Shown: positions 9,745 through 18,521 of the stretch, in pieces
How positions within the stretch are numbered: position 1 is the stretch's first letter
Layout: the number at the start of each line of letters is the position of its first letter
Assembly (NCBI RefSeq): GCF_030812675.1
Contig: NZ_JAUSTE010000001.1
Coordinates: forward strand, 434,001-498,000
From: Sinomonas atrocyanea
GTDB lineage: Bacteria; Actinomycetota; Actinomycetes; Actinomycetales; Micrococcaceae
Direction of reading: 5' to 3'
Length of the DNA: 64,000 nt
The notes under the pieces: generated by a model
What the model was told of the DNA's origin: nothing
Databases searched by the model: none
What the model saw: the letters and a program-made list of their open reading frames with translations, nothing else
Made by a program: the position numbers and the translations under genes

Positions 9745-10830
9745 CTAGACGTTGAAGCGGAACTCCACCACGTCGCCGTCGGCCATCACGTAGTCCTTGC
9801 CCTCGATCCGGACCTTGCCGCGGGCCTTCGCCTCGCCCATCGAGCCGGCGCTGACGAGGTCCTCGAAGTGCACCACCTCGGCCTTGATGAAGCCGCGCTG
9901 GAAGTCGGAGTGGATCACACCGGCGGCCTGGGGGGCGGTGTCGCCCTGGCGGATGGTCCAGGCGCGGGCCTCCTTCGGGCCGGCGGTGAGGTAGGTCTGC
10001 AGCCCGAGGGTGTGGAAGCCGACGCGGGCGAGCTGGTCCAGGCCGGACTCGTCCTGCCCGTTCATCTCGAGCATCTCGCGGGCCTCCTCCTCGGAGAGCT
10101 CGACGAGGTCCGCCTCGAGCTTGGCGTCGAGGAAGATCGCGTCGGCCGGGGCCACGAGCGCGCGCAGCTCGGCCTGCTTCTCCGGGCTGCCCAGGATGCC
10201 CTCGTCCGCGTTGAAGACGTAGATGAAGGGCTTGGCGGTCAGGAGGTTGAGCTCCTTGAGGTGCTCCATGTCGAGCTTGTCGGAGGCGATCGAGGAGAAG
10301 ATCGTGTCGCCGCGCTCGAGGACCTTCTTCGCGGCCTCGATGGCGGCGAGCTCGGCGGACTCGCGCTTCTTGATCTTGACTTCCTTCTCGACGCGCGGAA
10401 GGGCCTTCTCGATGGTCTGGAGGTCGGCGAGGATCAGCTCGGTGTTGATGGTCTCCATGTCGGAGCGCGGGTCCACCTTGCCGTCCACGTGGACCACGTC
10501 GGGGTCGTCGAAGACCCGGATGACCTGGGCGATCGCCTGCGCCTCGCGGATGTTCGCGAGGAACTGGTTGCCGAGGCCCTCGCCCTCGGAGGCCCCCTTG
10601 ACGATGCCGGCGATGTCGACGAAGGAGACCGTCGCGGGGAGGATGCGGGCGCTGCCGAAGATCTCGGCGAGCTTGTCCAGACGGGGGTCCGGGAGGCTCA
10701 CCACACCCACGTTCGGCTCGATCGTGGCGAACGGGTAGTTCGCCGCGAGGACCTGGTTGCGGGTGAGGGCGTTGAAGAGCGTCGACTTGCCGACGTTGGG
10801 GAGACCGACGATTCCGATAGTGAGAGCCAC
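9745..10830 (-). CDS. ychF: Redox-regulated ATPase/GTPase YchF (OLA1/Obg family)
   Basis: A 361-residue P-loop protein. It starts MALTIGIVGLPNVGKST (Walker A GLPNVGKS at residues 8-15), followed by NYPFATIEPN (switch I) and SFVDIAGIVKGASEGEGLGN, and it ends with the TGS-like domain. Length and order match the universally conserved YchF, a ribosome-associated NTPase that prefers ATP. A GTG at 10830 is taken as start because family members begin there and a TATGAT hexamer lies 8 nt upstream; an ATG two codons earlier (10836) is the alternative. It is monocistronic and divergent from rmuC with an 87-bp gap. Confidence 0.96.
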   Translation of the reverse strand: MALTIGIVGLPNVGKSTLFNALTRNQVLAANYPFATIEPNVGVVSLPDPRLDKLAEIFGSARILPATVSFVDIAGIVKGASEGEGLGNQFLANIREAQAIAQVIRVFDDPDVVHVDGKVDPRSDMETINTELILADLQTIEKALPRVEKEVKIKKRESAELAAIEAAKKVLERGDTIFSSIASDKLDMEHLKELNLLTAKPFIYVFNADEGILGSPEKQAELRALVAPADAIFLDAKLEADLVELSEEEAREMLEMNGQDESGLDQLARVGFHTLGLQTYLTAGPKEARAWTIRQGDTAPQAAGVIHSDFQRGFIKAEVVHFEDLVSAGSMGEAKARGKVRIEGKDYVMADGDVVEFRFNV

Positions 10831-10917
10831 GGTCATCCATCATACCGGCGCGGGGTGCCCGCACCCGGCGGGGAGCCGCGGCCGAGAATTGTCGGTGGCC
10901 CGTGCGACAGTGGGCCC

Positions 10918-12246
10918 ATGGACGGAACGCAGATTCTCGTGATGGTGCTCGTGGCGCTGCTCGCCTTCGTGCTCGGGGCGCTGGCCGGGGCCGCGCGGCA
11001 GCGGCGGCAGTCCGCGCACGACGGCGGGGACCTCCCCGCGCTGCAGTCGCGCCTCGCGTCGGCGGAAGCGGCGCTCGCGGCGGCCGGAGCGGAGCGGGAC
11101 CTCCTCGCGCGGCAGAACGCCGCCCTGACCTCCATCGACGAGCAGGAGAACACGGTCCTCCACGCCCTCGGCCCCGTGGCCGAGAAGCTCAGTGCCGTGC
11201 AGCGCGCCGTCGCGGTGCTCGAGCGGGACCGGGTGGAGCAGTTCGGCCAGCTCGCCCAGCAGCTGCAGGATGCCCGCGCCTCGGATGCGGCGCTGCTGCA
11301 GTCGGCGCACGCCCTGACGGCGGCCCTCGCGAACAACTCCTCCCGCGGCACGTGGGGCGAGATCCAGCTGCGCCGGGTGGTCGAGGCCGCGGGGATGCTC
11401 GACCGCGTGGACTTCGCGGAGCAGGTGTCCACCTCGGGCGAGGCCGGGGCGGTCCGGCCCGACCTCGTGGTGCAGCTGCCGGGCGGGAAGCAGATTGTCG
11501 TCGACTCCAAGGTCCCGCTCGGGGCGTACCTCAAGGCCCAGGAACACGCGCAGGACCAGAGCCCGGCGGGCATCGCGCAGCGGGACCGGCACCTCGCAGA
11601 GCACGCCAAGGCCCTGCGGGCGCATGTGGATGCCCTCGGGAGCAAGAAGTACTGGGAGGCCGTCGGGTCCAGCCCCGAGCTGGTGGTCTGCTTCCTCCCC
11701 GCGGAGTCTTTCCTGGCCGAGGCGCTCCGAGCCGACGCGGGGCTCCTCGACTACGCCTTCGGGCGCAACGTGGCGCTCGCGTCCCCGGCAACGCTCATGG
11801 CCCTCCTCAAGGGCGTCGCCTTCGGCTGGCGACAGGAGCTCCTCACCGAGAATGCGCGGGAGCTGTTCGACCTCTCCCAGCAGCTCTACGGGCGGCTGAG
11901 CACGATGGGCGGCCACGTGGCCCGTCTCGGGTCCTCCCTCAAGGGGTCCGTGGAACGGTACAACGCGTTCATCGGCGCGCTCGAGTCGAGGGTCCTCCCG
12001 ACCGCCCGGCGGATCAGCGCCCTCGACCTGGGCTCGCCGGAGACCCTACCGGAGCTGCCCCCCGTCGAGACCACTCCGCGGGTCCTGAGTGCGAGCGAGC
12101 TCCTCGATGAGCAGCTGTGGAAGGACAACGGGATCACGGCCCTGCCGGGCACGCTCGGAGGCTCCACGGCGGGGGACGACGGCGGCGACGGTGCCGGGCG
12201 CAGCATCGCGGAGGGCGAGGACGGCTCCCGGCTGCATTCGGCCTGA
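10918..12246 (+). CDS. rmuC: DNA recombination protein RmuC
   Basis: A 442-residue protein with one N-terminal membrane anchor (about residues 5-25), then a predicted coiled coil (residues 35-140, rich in Ala, Glu, Leu and Gln), then the conserved RmuC nuclease-like domain: SSRGTWGEIQLRRVVE, a VVDSKVPL block (the D-x-K motif of this PD-(D/E)XK-type fold) and SPELVVCFLPAESFL. Family members limit sequence inversions and recombination. The start is the ATG at 10918, preceded 6 nt upstream by GACAGT, which fits a leaderless transcript. It is divergent from ychF. Confidence 0.93.
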   Translation: MDGTQILVMVLVALLAFVLGALAGAARQRRQSAHDGGDLPALQSRLASAEAALAAAGAERDLLARQNAALTSIDEQENTVLHALGPVAEKLSAVQRAVAVLERDRVEQFGQLAQQLQDARASDAALLQSAHALTAALANNSSRGTWGEIQLRRVVEAAGMLDRVDFAEQVSTSGEAGAVRPDLVVQLPGGKQIVVDSKVPLGAYLKAQEHAQDQSPAGIAQRDRHLAEHAKALRAHVDALGSKKYWEAVGSSPELVVCFLPAESFLAEALRADAGLLDYAFGRNVALASPATLMALLKGVAFGWRQELLTENARELFDLSQQLYGRLSTMGGHVARLGSSLKGSVERYNAFIGALESRVLPTARRISALDLGSPETLPELPPVETTPRVLSASELLDEQLWKDNGITALPGTLGGSTAGDDGGDGAGRSIAEGEDGSRLHSA

Positions 12247-12396
12247 GCCGGGGGCCGCGAGCCGCCACAAAGGCGCGGGCTTCCTCGGCTTCAACGGCCG
12301 AGCGTACGCACCACGCCGAGGTCGGGGGCTGGGGCCCGGGGGTTCGCGGGCCCCAACCGGCCCGGCCGGACGCCGCTCCCCTGTCCAGCACTGGAA

Positions 12397-12455
12397 AAGT
12401 GCCGTTCTCGCCGGGAAGTCCGCGTCTCGGGGACTTCTCGGCGGGAACGGCACTT
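12397..12455. repeat. Long imperfect palindrome in a convergent intergenic gap
   Basis: The 310-base gap 12247-12556 between rmuC and ispH contains no gene. Its main content is two 25-nt arms (12397-12421 and 12431-12455) around a 9-nt loop. The left arm begins AAGTGCCGTTCTCGCC; the right arm is its complement with two differences, and both become G-U pairs in RNA read from the plus strand. The stem is longer than a normal terminator. Alternatives are a bidirectional terminator or a dispersed palindromic repeat. Confidence 0.75.
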
Positions 12456-12556
12456 CCGCCGCTATCGGCTCGTCCCGGCAACCTCAGAGGGCAGGTCGGG
12501 CCGGCACGACGTCACGGTTGGGGCCAGGCAGGGCTCCCTGCGGGGTGACCTCGGCG

Positions 12557-13642
12557 TCAGCTCTGGGGGCGTCGCCCTCGGCCGCCGAGGCCGCGGCTCG
12601 CGTCGCCGGCATCGCGCAGGGTCGCGCGCAGTTCCTTGGGGAGCGAGAACAGGATGTCCTCTTCCGCGGTGACGACCTCCTCGACCGTGCCGTACCCGTA
12701 CTCGGCAGCGAGCCGCAGGACGTCCTGCACGAGCACATCCGGGACGGAGGCTCCGGAGGTCAGGCCGATCGTCTCGACTCCTTCAAACCAGGACTCGTCC
12801 ACCTCGTTGGCAAAGTCGACCCGGTACGCGGCCTTTGCGCCGTACTCGAGGGCCACCTCCATGAGCCGGACGGAGTTCGACGAATTGGCCGATCCGACCA
12901 CGATCACGAGGTCAGCCTGCGGGGCGATCTTCTTGATCGCCGCCTGGCGGTTGGACGTCGCGTAGCAGATGTCGTCGCTGGGCGGGTCCTGCAGGTTGGG
13001 GAAGCGCTCCCGCAGCCGGCGGACGGTCTCCATCGTCTCGTCGACGGAGAGCGTGGTCTGGGAGAGCCAGATGAGCTTGTCCGGGTCCTTGACCTGGATG
13101 GCGTCCGCCTCCTCGGGAGAGTTCACCACCTGCGTGTTCTCCGGCGCCTCGCCGTACGTTCCCTCGACCTCCTCATGCCCCTCGTGGCCGATGAGCAGGA
13201 TCTCGTAGTCGTCGCGGGCGAACCGCACGGCCTCGCGGTGCACCTTGGTCACGAGCGGGCACGTGGCGTCGATGGTCCGCAGCCCGCGCTCCTCGGCCGA
13301 GCGCACGACGGCGGGGCTCACCCCGTGTGCGGAGAAGACGACCAGGGCGCCCTCGGGCACCTCGTCGGTCTCCTCGACGAACACCGCCCCGCGCTCCTCG
13401 AGGGTCTCGACCACATGCCGGTTGTGGACGATCTGCTTGCGCACGTACACCGGTGCACCATAGTGCTCGAGCGCCTTCTCGACAGCGATGACGGCCCGGT
13501 CGACCCCGGCGCAGTACCCCCGCGGGGCGGCAAGCAGGACCTTCTTCTCGCCGGCGACGGGAACCGCGGCGGCCACGTCCTCAGGCGCGCGGCGCCGCCG
13601 CGGAACCGTGGGCATGGACAGGGGAACCGAGGTGACACTCAT
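12557..13642 (-). CDS. ispH: 4-hydroxy-3-methylbut-2-enyl diphosphate reductase
   Basis: A 361-residue [4Fe-4S] enzyme of the last step of the MEP isoprenoid pathway, converting HMBPP to IPP and DMAPP. The three cluster cysteines are visible: GYCAGVDRA (Cys44), DATCPLV (Cys128) and [11 protein letters not shown] (Cys226), along with SAHGVSP and the substrate-binding SANSSNS. A 30-residue N-terminal extension and a 25-residue tail flank the core, as is usual in actinobacteria. MSVTSVPL at 13642 is preferred over an ATG three codons earlier (13651). It starts 10 bases after the stop of a membrane protein gene on the same strand, so they are probably co-transcribed. Confidence 0.96.
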   Translation of the reverse strand: MSVTSVPLSMPTVPRRRRAPEDVAAAVPVAGEKKVLLAAPRGYCAGVDRAVIAVEKALEHYGAPVYVRKQIVHNRHVVETLEERGAVFVEETDEVPEGALVVFSAHGVSPAVVRSAEERGLRTIDATCPLVTKVHREAVRFARDDYEILLIGHEGHEEVEGTYGEAPENTQVVNSPEEADAIQVKDPDKLIWLSQTTLSVDETMETVRRLRERFPNLQDPPSDDICYATSNRQAAIKKIAPQADLVIVVGSANSSNSVRLMEVALEYGAKAAYRVDFANEVDESWFEGVETIGLTSGASVPDVLVQDVLRLAAEYGYGTVEEVVTAEEDILFSLPKELRATLRDAGDASRGLGGRGRRPQS

Positions 13643-13652
13643 GCTTTCCATG

Positions 13653-14486
13653 CTACCGGCGCCCGCGGACCGCACGCCCACGGACGCCGAGCGCGGCCGC
13701 GAGCACGAGGCAGGCCGCGCCCACGAGGGCCACGACCCCCGCCCACGGCAGGAACGAGTCGGCGAAGAGCTTTCCCGCCCGGGTCGCGAAGACGGTGGCG
13801 ACACTCCCCGACCCGCCCTGCGCCGAGGCGACGCCCGAGGCCAGGAAGGCCCCCGCCGCGAGCACCGCGGCGACCAGGAGCAGGCCCAGGCCGGACCATG
13901 CCAGGGCGACCCTCCGGCGTCGTGCGAAGAGGAGCCCGAGCGCGAAGGCGAGCACGGCGCCCACCGTGAGGGGCCAGGCGTACGAGGCGGCCTCCTGGGC
14001 GGCGGTGAGCCAGGAGCGCTGCTGCGCCGTGCCCACCGGAACCTGGATGCTCGGCGACTCCCCGGCCTGCACGCCGAGGCTCGAGCCGAGCCTCTTGAGC
14101 AGCACATCGACGAAGGGGCGCAGCTCGAGCGTGAACGCCGAGGTCGACGCAGCGGCCTGGGTGAAGTTGAGCCGATGGCTCTCGCGTAGCGTCTCGTCCC
14201 AGGCCGCGGGGAAGCCGGGGTCCGTGGTCAGGCCGTTGGTGATCTCGTTCGCCAGGCGCGTCGCCGCCGGCTGGAACGCCTGGGGAACGCCGGAGGCAGA
14301 GGCGACGGTGGTCGCGAGCGAGGTCGCGAGCGCGGACTGGAACGCGGAATCGCTCCGCAGTGGTTCGAGCAGGCGGACGAACCCGCCCTCGTCCACGACG
14401 TTGCGCTCGATCCAGAGCGACGGGACGGCGGCCGCGGTCAGCACGACGGCGAGCAGGATGGACAGGGCGGAGAAAACGGAGCGCAT
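13653..14486 (-). CDS. Conserved membrane protein of unknown function
   Basis: A 277-residue protein: one N-terminal membrane segment (residues 5-25), a large extracytoplasmic domain of about 140 residues (residues 27-165), then three C-terminal membrane segments with a short basic loop ([11 protein letters not shown]) between the first two. This layout resembles proteins found next to ispH and xseA in other actinobacteria, but I know no function. It is followed 10 bases later by ispH, which suggests an operon. The gene is divergent from xseA. Confidence 0.75.
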   Translation of the reverse strand: MRSVFSALSILLAVVLTAAAVPSLWIERNVVDEGGFVRLLEPLRSDSAFQSALATSLATTVASASGVPQAFQPAATRLANEITNGLTTDPGFPAAWDETLRESHRLNFTQAAASTSAFTLELRPFVDVLLKRLGSSLGVQAGESPSIQVPVGTAQQRSWLTAAQEAASYAWPLTVGAVLAFALGLLFARRRRVALAWSGLGLLLVAAVLAAGAFLASGVASAQGGSGSVATVFATRAGKLFADSFLPWAGVVALVGAACLVLAAALGVRGRAVRGRR

Positions 14487-14640
14487 GGACTTCCCGGGGT
14501 CGGCAACGCCACCATCCTATCGACGCCGGTACCGCCGCGGGGGACGCCAGACCCCTGCGGCCGGCCCTCCGCGGCCGGGCCTCCGCGGCCAGGCACCCGC
14601 AGGCCGCGGGAGTGTCGGAGGGGCGTGGTAGTCGTGAACT

Positions 14641-16083
14641 ATGGTGGCAGAGATGGAAGCATCCCCAGATTCCATGAGCCCCGACGCCATGAACAGCACC
14701 GCCCGCCCCGACCCGGCCGGCCCAGCCGGCGACGAGGCCCAGGACGCACCGGGCGAGGGCTCGGCATCCACGCTGCCCGCGCGCGCCTCGGACACCAGCC
14801 CGGAGAACCCGTGGCCGCTCCATGTCCTCTCCCGCAAGCTCAAGGAGCACATCGAGCGCTCGCCCCACGTGTGGATCGAGGGGCAGGTCATCGAGATGAC
14901 GCGGCGCGGCCAGACCGCGTACATGACCCTCCGGGACGTCGACGCCGAGATCTCCCTGCCGGCCTCCGCCTGGGGCACCGTCATGGCCAGGCTCCGCGAG
15001 CCGGTCCAGCGCGGCTCCCGCGTCGTGGCCCTCGTCAAGCCCGAGATGTGGCTCAAGACCGGAAGGCTCAGCATGGCCGTGCGGGACATGCGCCCGGTGG
15101 GGCTCGGAGACCTGCTGGCCCGCATCGAGAACCTGCGCCAGGCACTCGGGGCCGAGGGGCTCTTCGCCGAGGAGCGCAAGAAGCGCCTGCCGCTCCTCCC
15201 CCACCGGATCGGCCTCATCACCGGCCGAGACTCCGACGCCAAGAAGGACGTCATGCGCAACGCCGCCCTGCGCTGGCCCGCCGTCGCGTTCGAGGTGCGC
15301 GAGGTCGCCGTCCAGGGCACGAACGCGGTCGCCGAGGTCCTCGGGGCGCTCAAGGAGCTCGATGCCCGGCCCGAGGTCGACGTGATCGTGATCGCCCGCG
15401 GCGGCGGATCGCTCGAGGACCTGCTCGCCTTCAGCAACGAGGCGCTCGTCAGGGCGGTGGCCGATGCCATGACGCCCGTGGTCAGCGCGATCGGGCACGA
15501 GGCGGACCGGCCCATCCTCGACGACGTCGCCGATCTGCGCGCCTCGACCCCCACAGACGCGGCGAAGCGGATCGTGCCCGACGTGGCCGAGGAGCTCCTG
15601 CGCGTGCGCCAGTGCCGCGACCGGATCGACCGGCAGGTGCGCCTCTTCGTCGAGCGGGAATCGGATCGGCTCGCATCGATCCGGAGCCGGCCCGTGCTGG
15701 CCGCGCCCGAGACCATGGTGGACACCCGGCACGAGGAGCTCGAGCGCCTGAGGGTGCGCTCGCGCTCGGCGGTGGGCGGCGCCGTCGCCCGCGCGTCCGA
15801 CGCTGTAGCGCACCTTCGCGCCCAGGTCCGCGCCCTCTCGCCGCAGCAGACCCTCGATCGCGGCTACTCGGTCGTGCAGATCCTCGACGGCCCGGCCGCC
15901 GCGGTGGTGCGTGCCCCGGAGGATGCCCCCTCGGGGACCGCGCTCAGGGTCAGGCTCGCCCGCGGGACGATCGCCGCCCGCAGCGAGGGCCAGCTCGCGG
16001 ACATCACCCACACCGCACCCCAGGCTGCCGCGCCCCACGGCGGCACCGCAGACCACAGCCCCGCAGGAAGGACCGACCGATGA
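14641..16083 (+). CDS. xseA: Exodeoxyribonuclease VII large subunit
   Basis: A 480-residue subunit of the nuclease that trims single-stranded DNA from both ends. The OB-fold N-terminus is seen at [15 protein letters not shown] (residues 78-92), the catalytic region at [15 protein letters not shown] and [14 protein letters not shown], and the C-terminal coiled coil and tail follow, with RGYSVV near residue 420. An N-terminal extension of about 50 residues, low in complexity, precedes the conserved start, so a later start is possible. TAGTCG lies 6 nt before the ATG, as in leaderless genes. The stop overlaps the xseB start (ATGA). Confidence 0.95.
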   Translation: MVAEMEASPDSMSPDAMNSTARPDPAGPAGDEAQDAPGEGSASTLPARASDTSPENPWPLHVLSRKLKEHIERSPHVWIEGQVIEMTRRGQTAYMTLRDVDAEISLPASAWGTVMARLREPVQRGSRVVALVKPEMWLKTGRLSMAVRDMRPVGLGDLLARIENLRQALGAEGLFAEERKKRLPLLPHRIGLITGRDSDAKKDVMRNAALRWPAVAFEVREVAVQGTNAVAEVLGALKELDARPEVDVIVIARGGGSLEDLLAFSNEALVRAVADAMTPVVSAIGHEADRPILDDVADLRASTPTDAAKRIVPDVAEELLRVRQCRDRIDRQVRLFVERESDRLASIRSRPVLAAPETMVDTRHEELERLRVRSRSAVGGAVARASDAVAHLRAQVRALSPQQTLDRGYSVVQILDGPAAAVVRAPEDAPSGTALRVRLARGTIAARSEGQLADITHTAPQAAAPHGGTADHSPAGRTDR

Positions 16084-16319
16084 GTGAGGACACCAAGGAG
16101 ACCTTCGAGGACCTCTCCTATGAGCAGGCGCGCGAGCAGCTCGTGGCGGTCGTCTCGCGGCTCGAGGCCGGTGGCGTGAGCCTGGAGGATTCGCTCGCGC
16201 TGTGGGAGCGGGGCGAGGCCCTCGCGAACCGCTGCGAGGAATGGCTCGAGGGTGCACGACGCCGTCTGGACGCCGCGCGCGGCGACGGCACTGCGGCGGG
16301 GCCGGCCGCGGAAGCCTAG
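16080..16319 (+). CDS. xseB: Exodeoxyribonuclease VII small subunit
   Basis: A 79-residue protein with the family's core [20 protein letters not shown] (residues 9-28) followed by [18 protein letters not shown], which forms the small helical bundle that several copies wrap around the XseA coiled coil. It starts at the ATGA overlap with xseA, so the two are translationally coupled. The last ten residues are low-complexity. It ends 7 bases before the stop of the convergent ppk2 gene. Confidence 0.95.
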   Translation: MSEDTKETFEDLSYEQAREQLVAVVSRLEAGGVSLEDSLALWERGEALANRCEEWLEGARRRLDAARGDGTAAGPAAEA

Positions 16320-16326
16320 GGCGCGG

Positions 16327-17190
16327 TCAGCTCTGCGCCAGCAGTTCCCTCTGCTCCTCGATGTCGAACGCCGGCGCCGGCCACTGCGGGTCCATGCGCT
16401 CGAGCGCCGCGACGAGGAGCTCCTGGACCACCATGCGCGCGTACCACTTGTTGTCCGCGGGCACGACGTACCAGGGCGCATAGGGCGCGCTCGTGCGCTC
16501 GATCGCGATCTGGTAGGCGTCCATGTAGGAGCCCCAGAGCTTGCGCTCGCTCAGGTCCGAGGGGTTGTACTTCCAGTACTTGGTGGGATCGTCGAGCCGG
16601 GCTGCGAGCCGGCGGCCCTGCTCCTCCCTACTGATGTGCAGCATGACCTTGACGATCTCGGTGCCGGAGGCGTGCAGGTGCGCCTCGAAGTCCTGGATGG
16701 CGGAGTAGCGCCGCTCGAGCTCGGTGGCGTCAACCCAGTTGTGCACGCGGTGGATGAGGACGTCCTCGTAGTGGGACCTGTCGAAGCAGCCCAGCATGCC
16801 CGGGCCCGGGAGCTGCTTCTCGACCCGCCAGAGGAAGTCGTGCTTCTTCTCCTCGTCGGTCGGCGCCCTGAAGGCGGCGAGCTGGACGCCCTGGACGTCG
16901 ACGGCGCCGACCACGTGGCTGATCATGCCGCCCTTCCCGGCGGTGTCCATGGCCTGCAGGATCAGCAGGAGCGAGCGGGTGCCGCCGCCCTTGCCCTCGG
17001 CGAACAGCCGCTCCTGCAGGTCGGCGAGGTGGGGGTCCCGCTCCGCGAGGATCGTCTCGCCGTCGGACTTGCCCCCCGTGAACCCGGGGGTCGACGCCGG
17101 GTCGACGCGGTCGAGCCGGAAGTCCGGCCCGACCACGAGGAAGTCCTCGGGGGCCTCGGTGAAGCCGTGCCCCGCCTTGCGCTTGCCCAT
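16327..17190 (-). CDS. ppk2: Polyphosphate kinase 2 family protein
   Basis: A 287-residue P-loop kinase of the PPK2 superfamily, which transfers phosphate between polyphosphate and nucleotides. Walker A is the family's form LQAMDTAGKGG (residues 79-88), and Walker B with the lid is FDRSHYEDVL (from about residue 142), with a basic segment ISREEQGRRLAARL further on. Single-domain PPK2 proteins act on nucleoside mono- or diphosphates; which one cannot be settled by eye. It is followed 35 bases later by the start-distal end of the aminotransferase gene on the same strand, with a hairpin between. Confidence 0.92.
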   Translation of the reverse strand: MGKRKAGHGFTEAPEDFLVVGPDFRLDRVDPASTPGFTGGKSDGETILAERDPHLADLQERLFAEGKGGGTRSLLLILQAMDTAGKGGMISHVVGAVDVQGVQLAAFRAPTDEEKKHDFLWRVEKQLPGPGMLGCFDRSHYEDVLIHRVHNWVDATELERRYSAIQDFEAHLHASGTEIVKVMLHISREEQGRRLAARLDDPTKYWKYNPSDLSERKLWGSYMDAYQIAIERTSAPYAPWYVVPADNKWYARMVVQELLVAALERMDPQWPAPAFDIEEQRELLAQS

Positions 17191-17208
17191 GCGGCCCCCT
17201 CGCGCTCA

Positions 17209-17227
17209 GACCCGGCGGTGCCGGGTC
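17209..17227 (-). terminator. Short hairpin at the end of the aminotransferase gene
   Basis: GACCCGGC and its exact complement GCCGGGTC with a 3-nt loop. The stem covers part of the aminotransferase stop codon. Being 8 bp and pure GC at the 3' end of a minus-strand gene, it probably terminates that transcript before ppk2. Confidence 0.55.
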
Positions 17228-18446
17228 AGTTGCCCCTGTACCTGCTCAGGAAGTCTGCCATACGGGTGATGGCCTCTTCGATGTCCGCCACGGCCGGGAG
17301 CGTGACCATGCGGAAGTGGTCCGGGGCGTGCCAGTTGAAGGCCCGGCCGTGGGAGAGCAGGATCTTCTGCTCGCGCAGGAGGTCCAGGACGAACTTCTCG
17401 TCGTCGCGGATCCGGTAGACCTCGGGGTCGAGCCGCGGGAACAGGTACAGGGCGCCCCGGGCCTGCTTCGTCGAGACGCCGGGGATGGCGTTGAGCATGT
17501 CGTAGGCCTTGTTGCGCTGCTCGAGCAGCCGGCCGCCGGGCAGGATGAGGTCCTTGATGCTCTGGTAGCCCCCGAGCGCGGTCTGGATCGCGTGCTGGGC
17601 CGGGACGTTGGCGCACAGGCGCATGTTGGCCAGGAGGTTGATGCCCTCGAGGTAGTCCGCGGCCTCCTTCTTCGGGCCGGAGATGGCCATCCACCCCGCC
17701 CGGTACCCGCAGACCCGGTACGCCTTCGACAGGCCCGAGAAGGTCAGGCATAGCACGTCCTCGCCCGTGAACGCGGCGAGGTTGGTGTGTGTGGTGTCCT
17801 CGTAGAGGATCTTCTCGTAGATCTCGTCGGCGAAGATGATCAGGCCGTGCTTCTCGGCCAGCTCGACGATCCGCCGCAGCGTGGCGTCCGAGTAGACGGC
17901 CCCGGTGGGGTTGTTCGGGTTGATGACCACAATGCCCTTGGTCCGCGAGGTGATCTTCGACTCGAGGTCGTCGAGGTCGGGCTCCCAGTCGAGGTCCTCG
18001 TCGCACAGGTAGTGGACGGCGCGGCCGCCGGCCAGCGACACGGAGGCCGTCCACAGCGGGTAGTCGGGCATCGGGACGAGGATCTCGTCGCCCTGCTCGA
18101 GCAGCGCCATGAGCGACATCGTGATCAGCTCTGAGACGCCGTTGCCGAGGTAGATGTCATCGACGTGGATGTTCTGGATGCCGCGGGTCTGGTAGTACTG
18201 CGAGACCGCGGTGCGGGCCGAGAAGATGCCGCGCGAGTCGCTGTAGCCCTGGGCATGCGGCAGGTGACGGATCATGTCCACGAGGATCGCGTCCGGCGCC
18301 TCGAAGCCGAACGGGGCCGGGTTGCCGATGTTCAGCTTGAGGATGCGGTGGCCCTCGGCCTCCATCTGCTGGGCAGCCTCCAGGATCGGGCCCCTGATGT
18401 CGTACAGGACGTTGTGGAGCTTGGAGGACTGCGTGAACTGGGCCAT
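17226..18446 (-). CDS. Pyridoxal-phosphate aminotransferase, AlaA-like (alanine/glutamate type)
   Basis: A 406-residue fold-type I aminotransferase. The PLP lysine is Lys241 in FSGLSKAYRVCGYRAGW, with the Asn/Pro loop VINPNNPTGAVYS (residues 175-187) and the ring-binding Asp in IIFADEIYEKILYED. The opening SSKLHNVLYDIRGPILEAA and the LKLNIGNPAPFGFEAPD block are those of E. coli AlaA-type enzymes, which make alanine from pyruvate and glutamate. The start is the ATG at 18446. It is the third-from-left gene of a minus-strand run but is isolated from the upstream osmoprotectant operon by a 20-bp hairpin. Confidence 0.9.
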   Translation of the reverse strand: MAQFTQSSKLHNVLYDIRGPILEAAQQMEAEGHRILKLNIGNPAPFGFEAPDAILVDMIRHLPHAQGYSDSRGIFSARTAVSQYYQTRGIQNIHVDDIYLGNGVSELITMSLMALLEQGDEILVPMPDYPLWTASVSLAGGRAVHYLCDEDLDWEPDLDDLESKITSRTKGIVVINPNNPTGAVYSDATLRRIVELAEKHGLIIFADEIYEKILYEDTTHTNLAAFTGEDVLCLTFSGLSKAYRVCGYRAGWMAISGPKKEAADYLEGINLLANMRLCANVPAQHAIQTALGGYQSIKDLILPGGRLLEQRNKAYDMLNAIPGVSTKQARGALYLFPRLDPEVYRIRDDEKFVLDLLREQKILLSHGRAFNWHAPDHFRMVTLPAVADIEEAITRMADFLSRYRGN

Positions 18447-18457
18447 TTCCCTAATAT

Positions 18458-18506
18458 GCCACAGGGCGTGGGCAGCACCTGTGCGATGCTGCTCACACCC
18501 TGTGGC
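18458..18506 (-). terminator. 20-bp stem-loop after the osmoprotectant operon
   Basis: Two 20-nt arms (18458-18477 and 18487-18506) with a 9-nt loop; the outer nine pairs, GCCACAGGG with CCCTGTGGC, are perfect, and there are two imperfect positions inside. It lies 15 bases past the stop of the binding-protein gene and 11 bases before the aminotransferase start. It is the likely terminator of the four-gene operon, without a T-run. Confidence 0.7.
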
Positions 18507-18521
18507 GTGCCCCGGGAGGGG

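Noticed and set aside
13642-14107. An N-terminal extension of ispH to 516 residues
   Set aside because: The extra 155 residues overlap the membrane protein gene out of frame and have no IspH similarity. The conserved enzyme begins at 13642.
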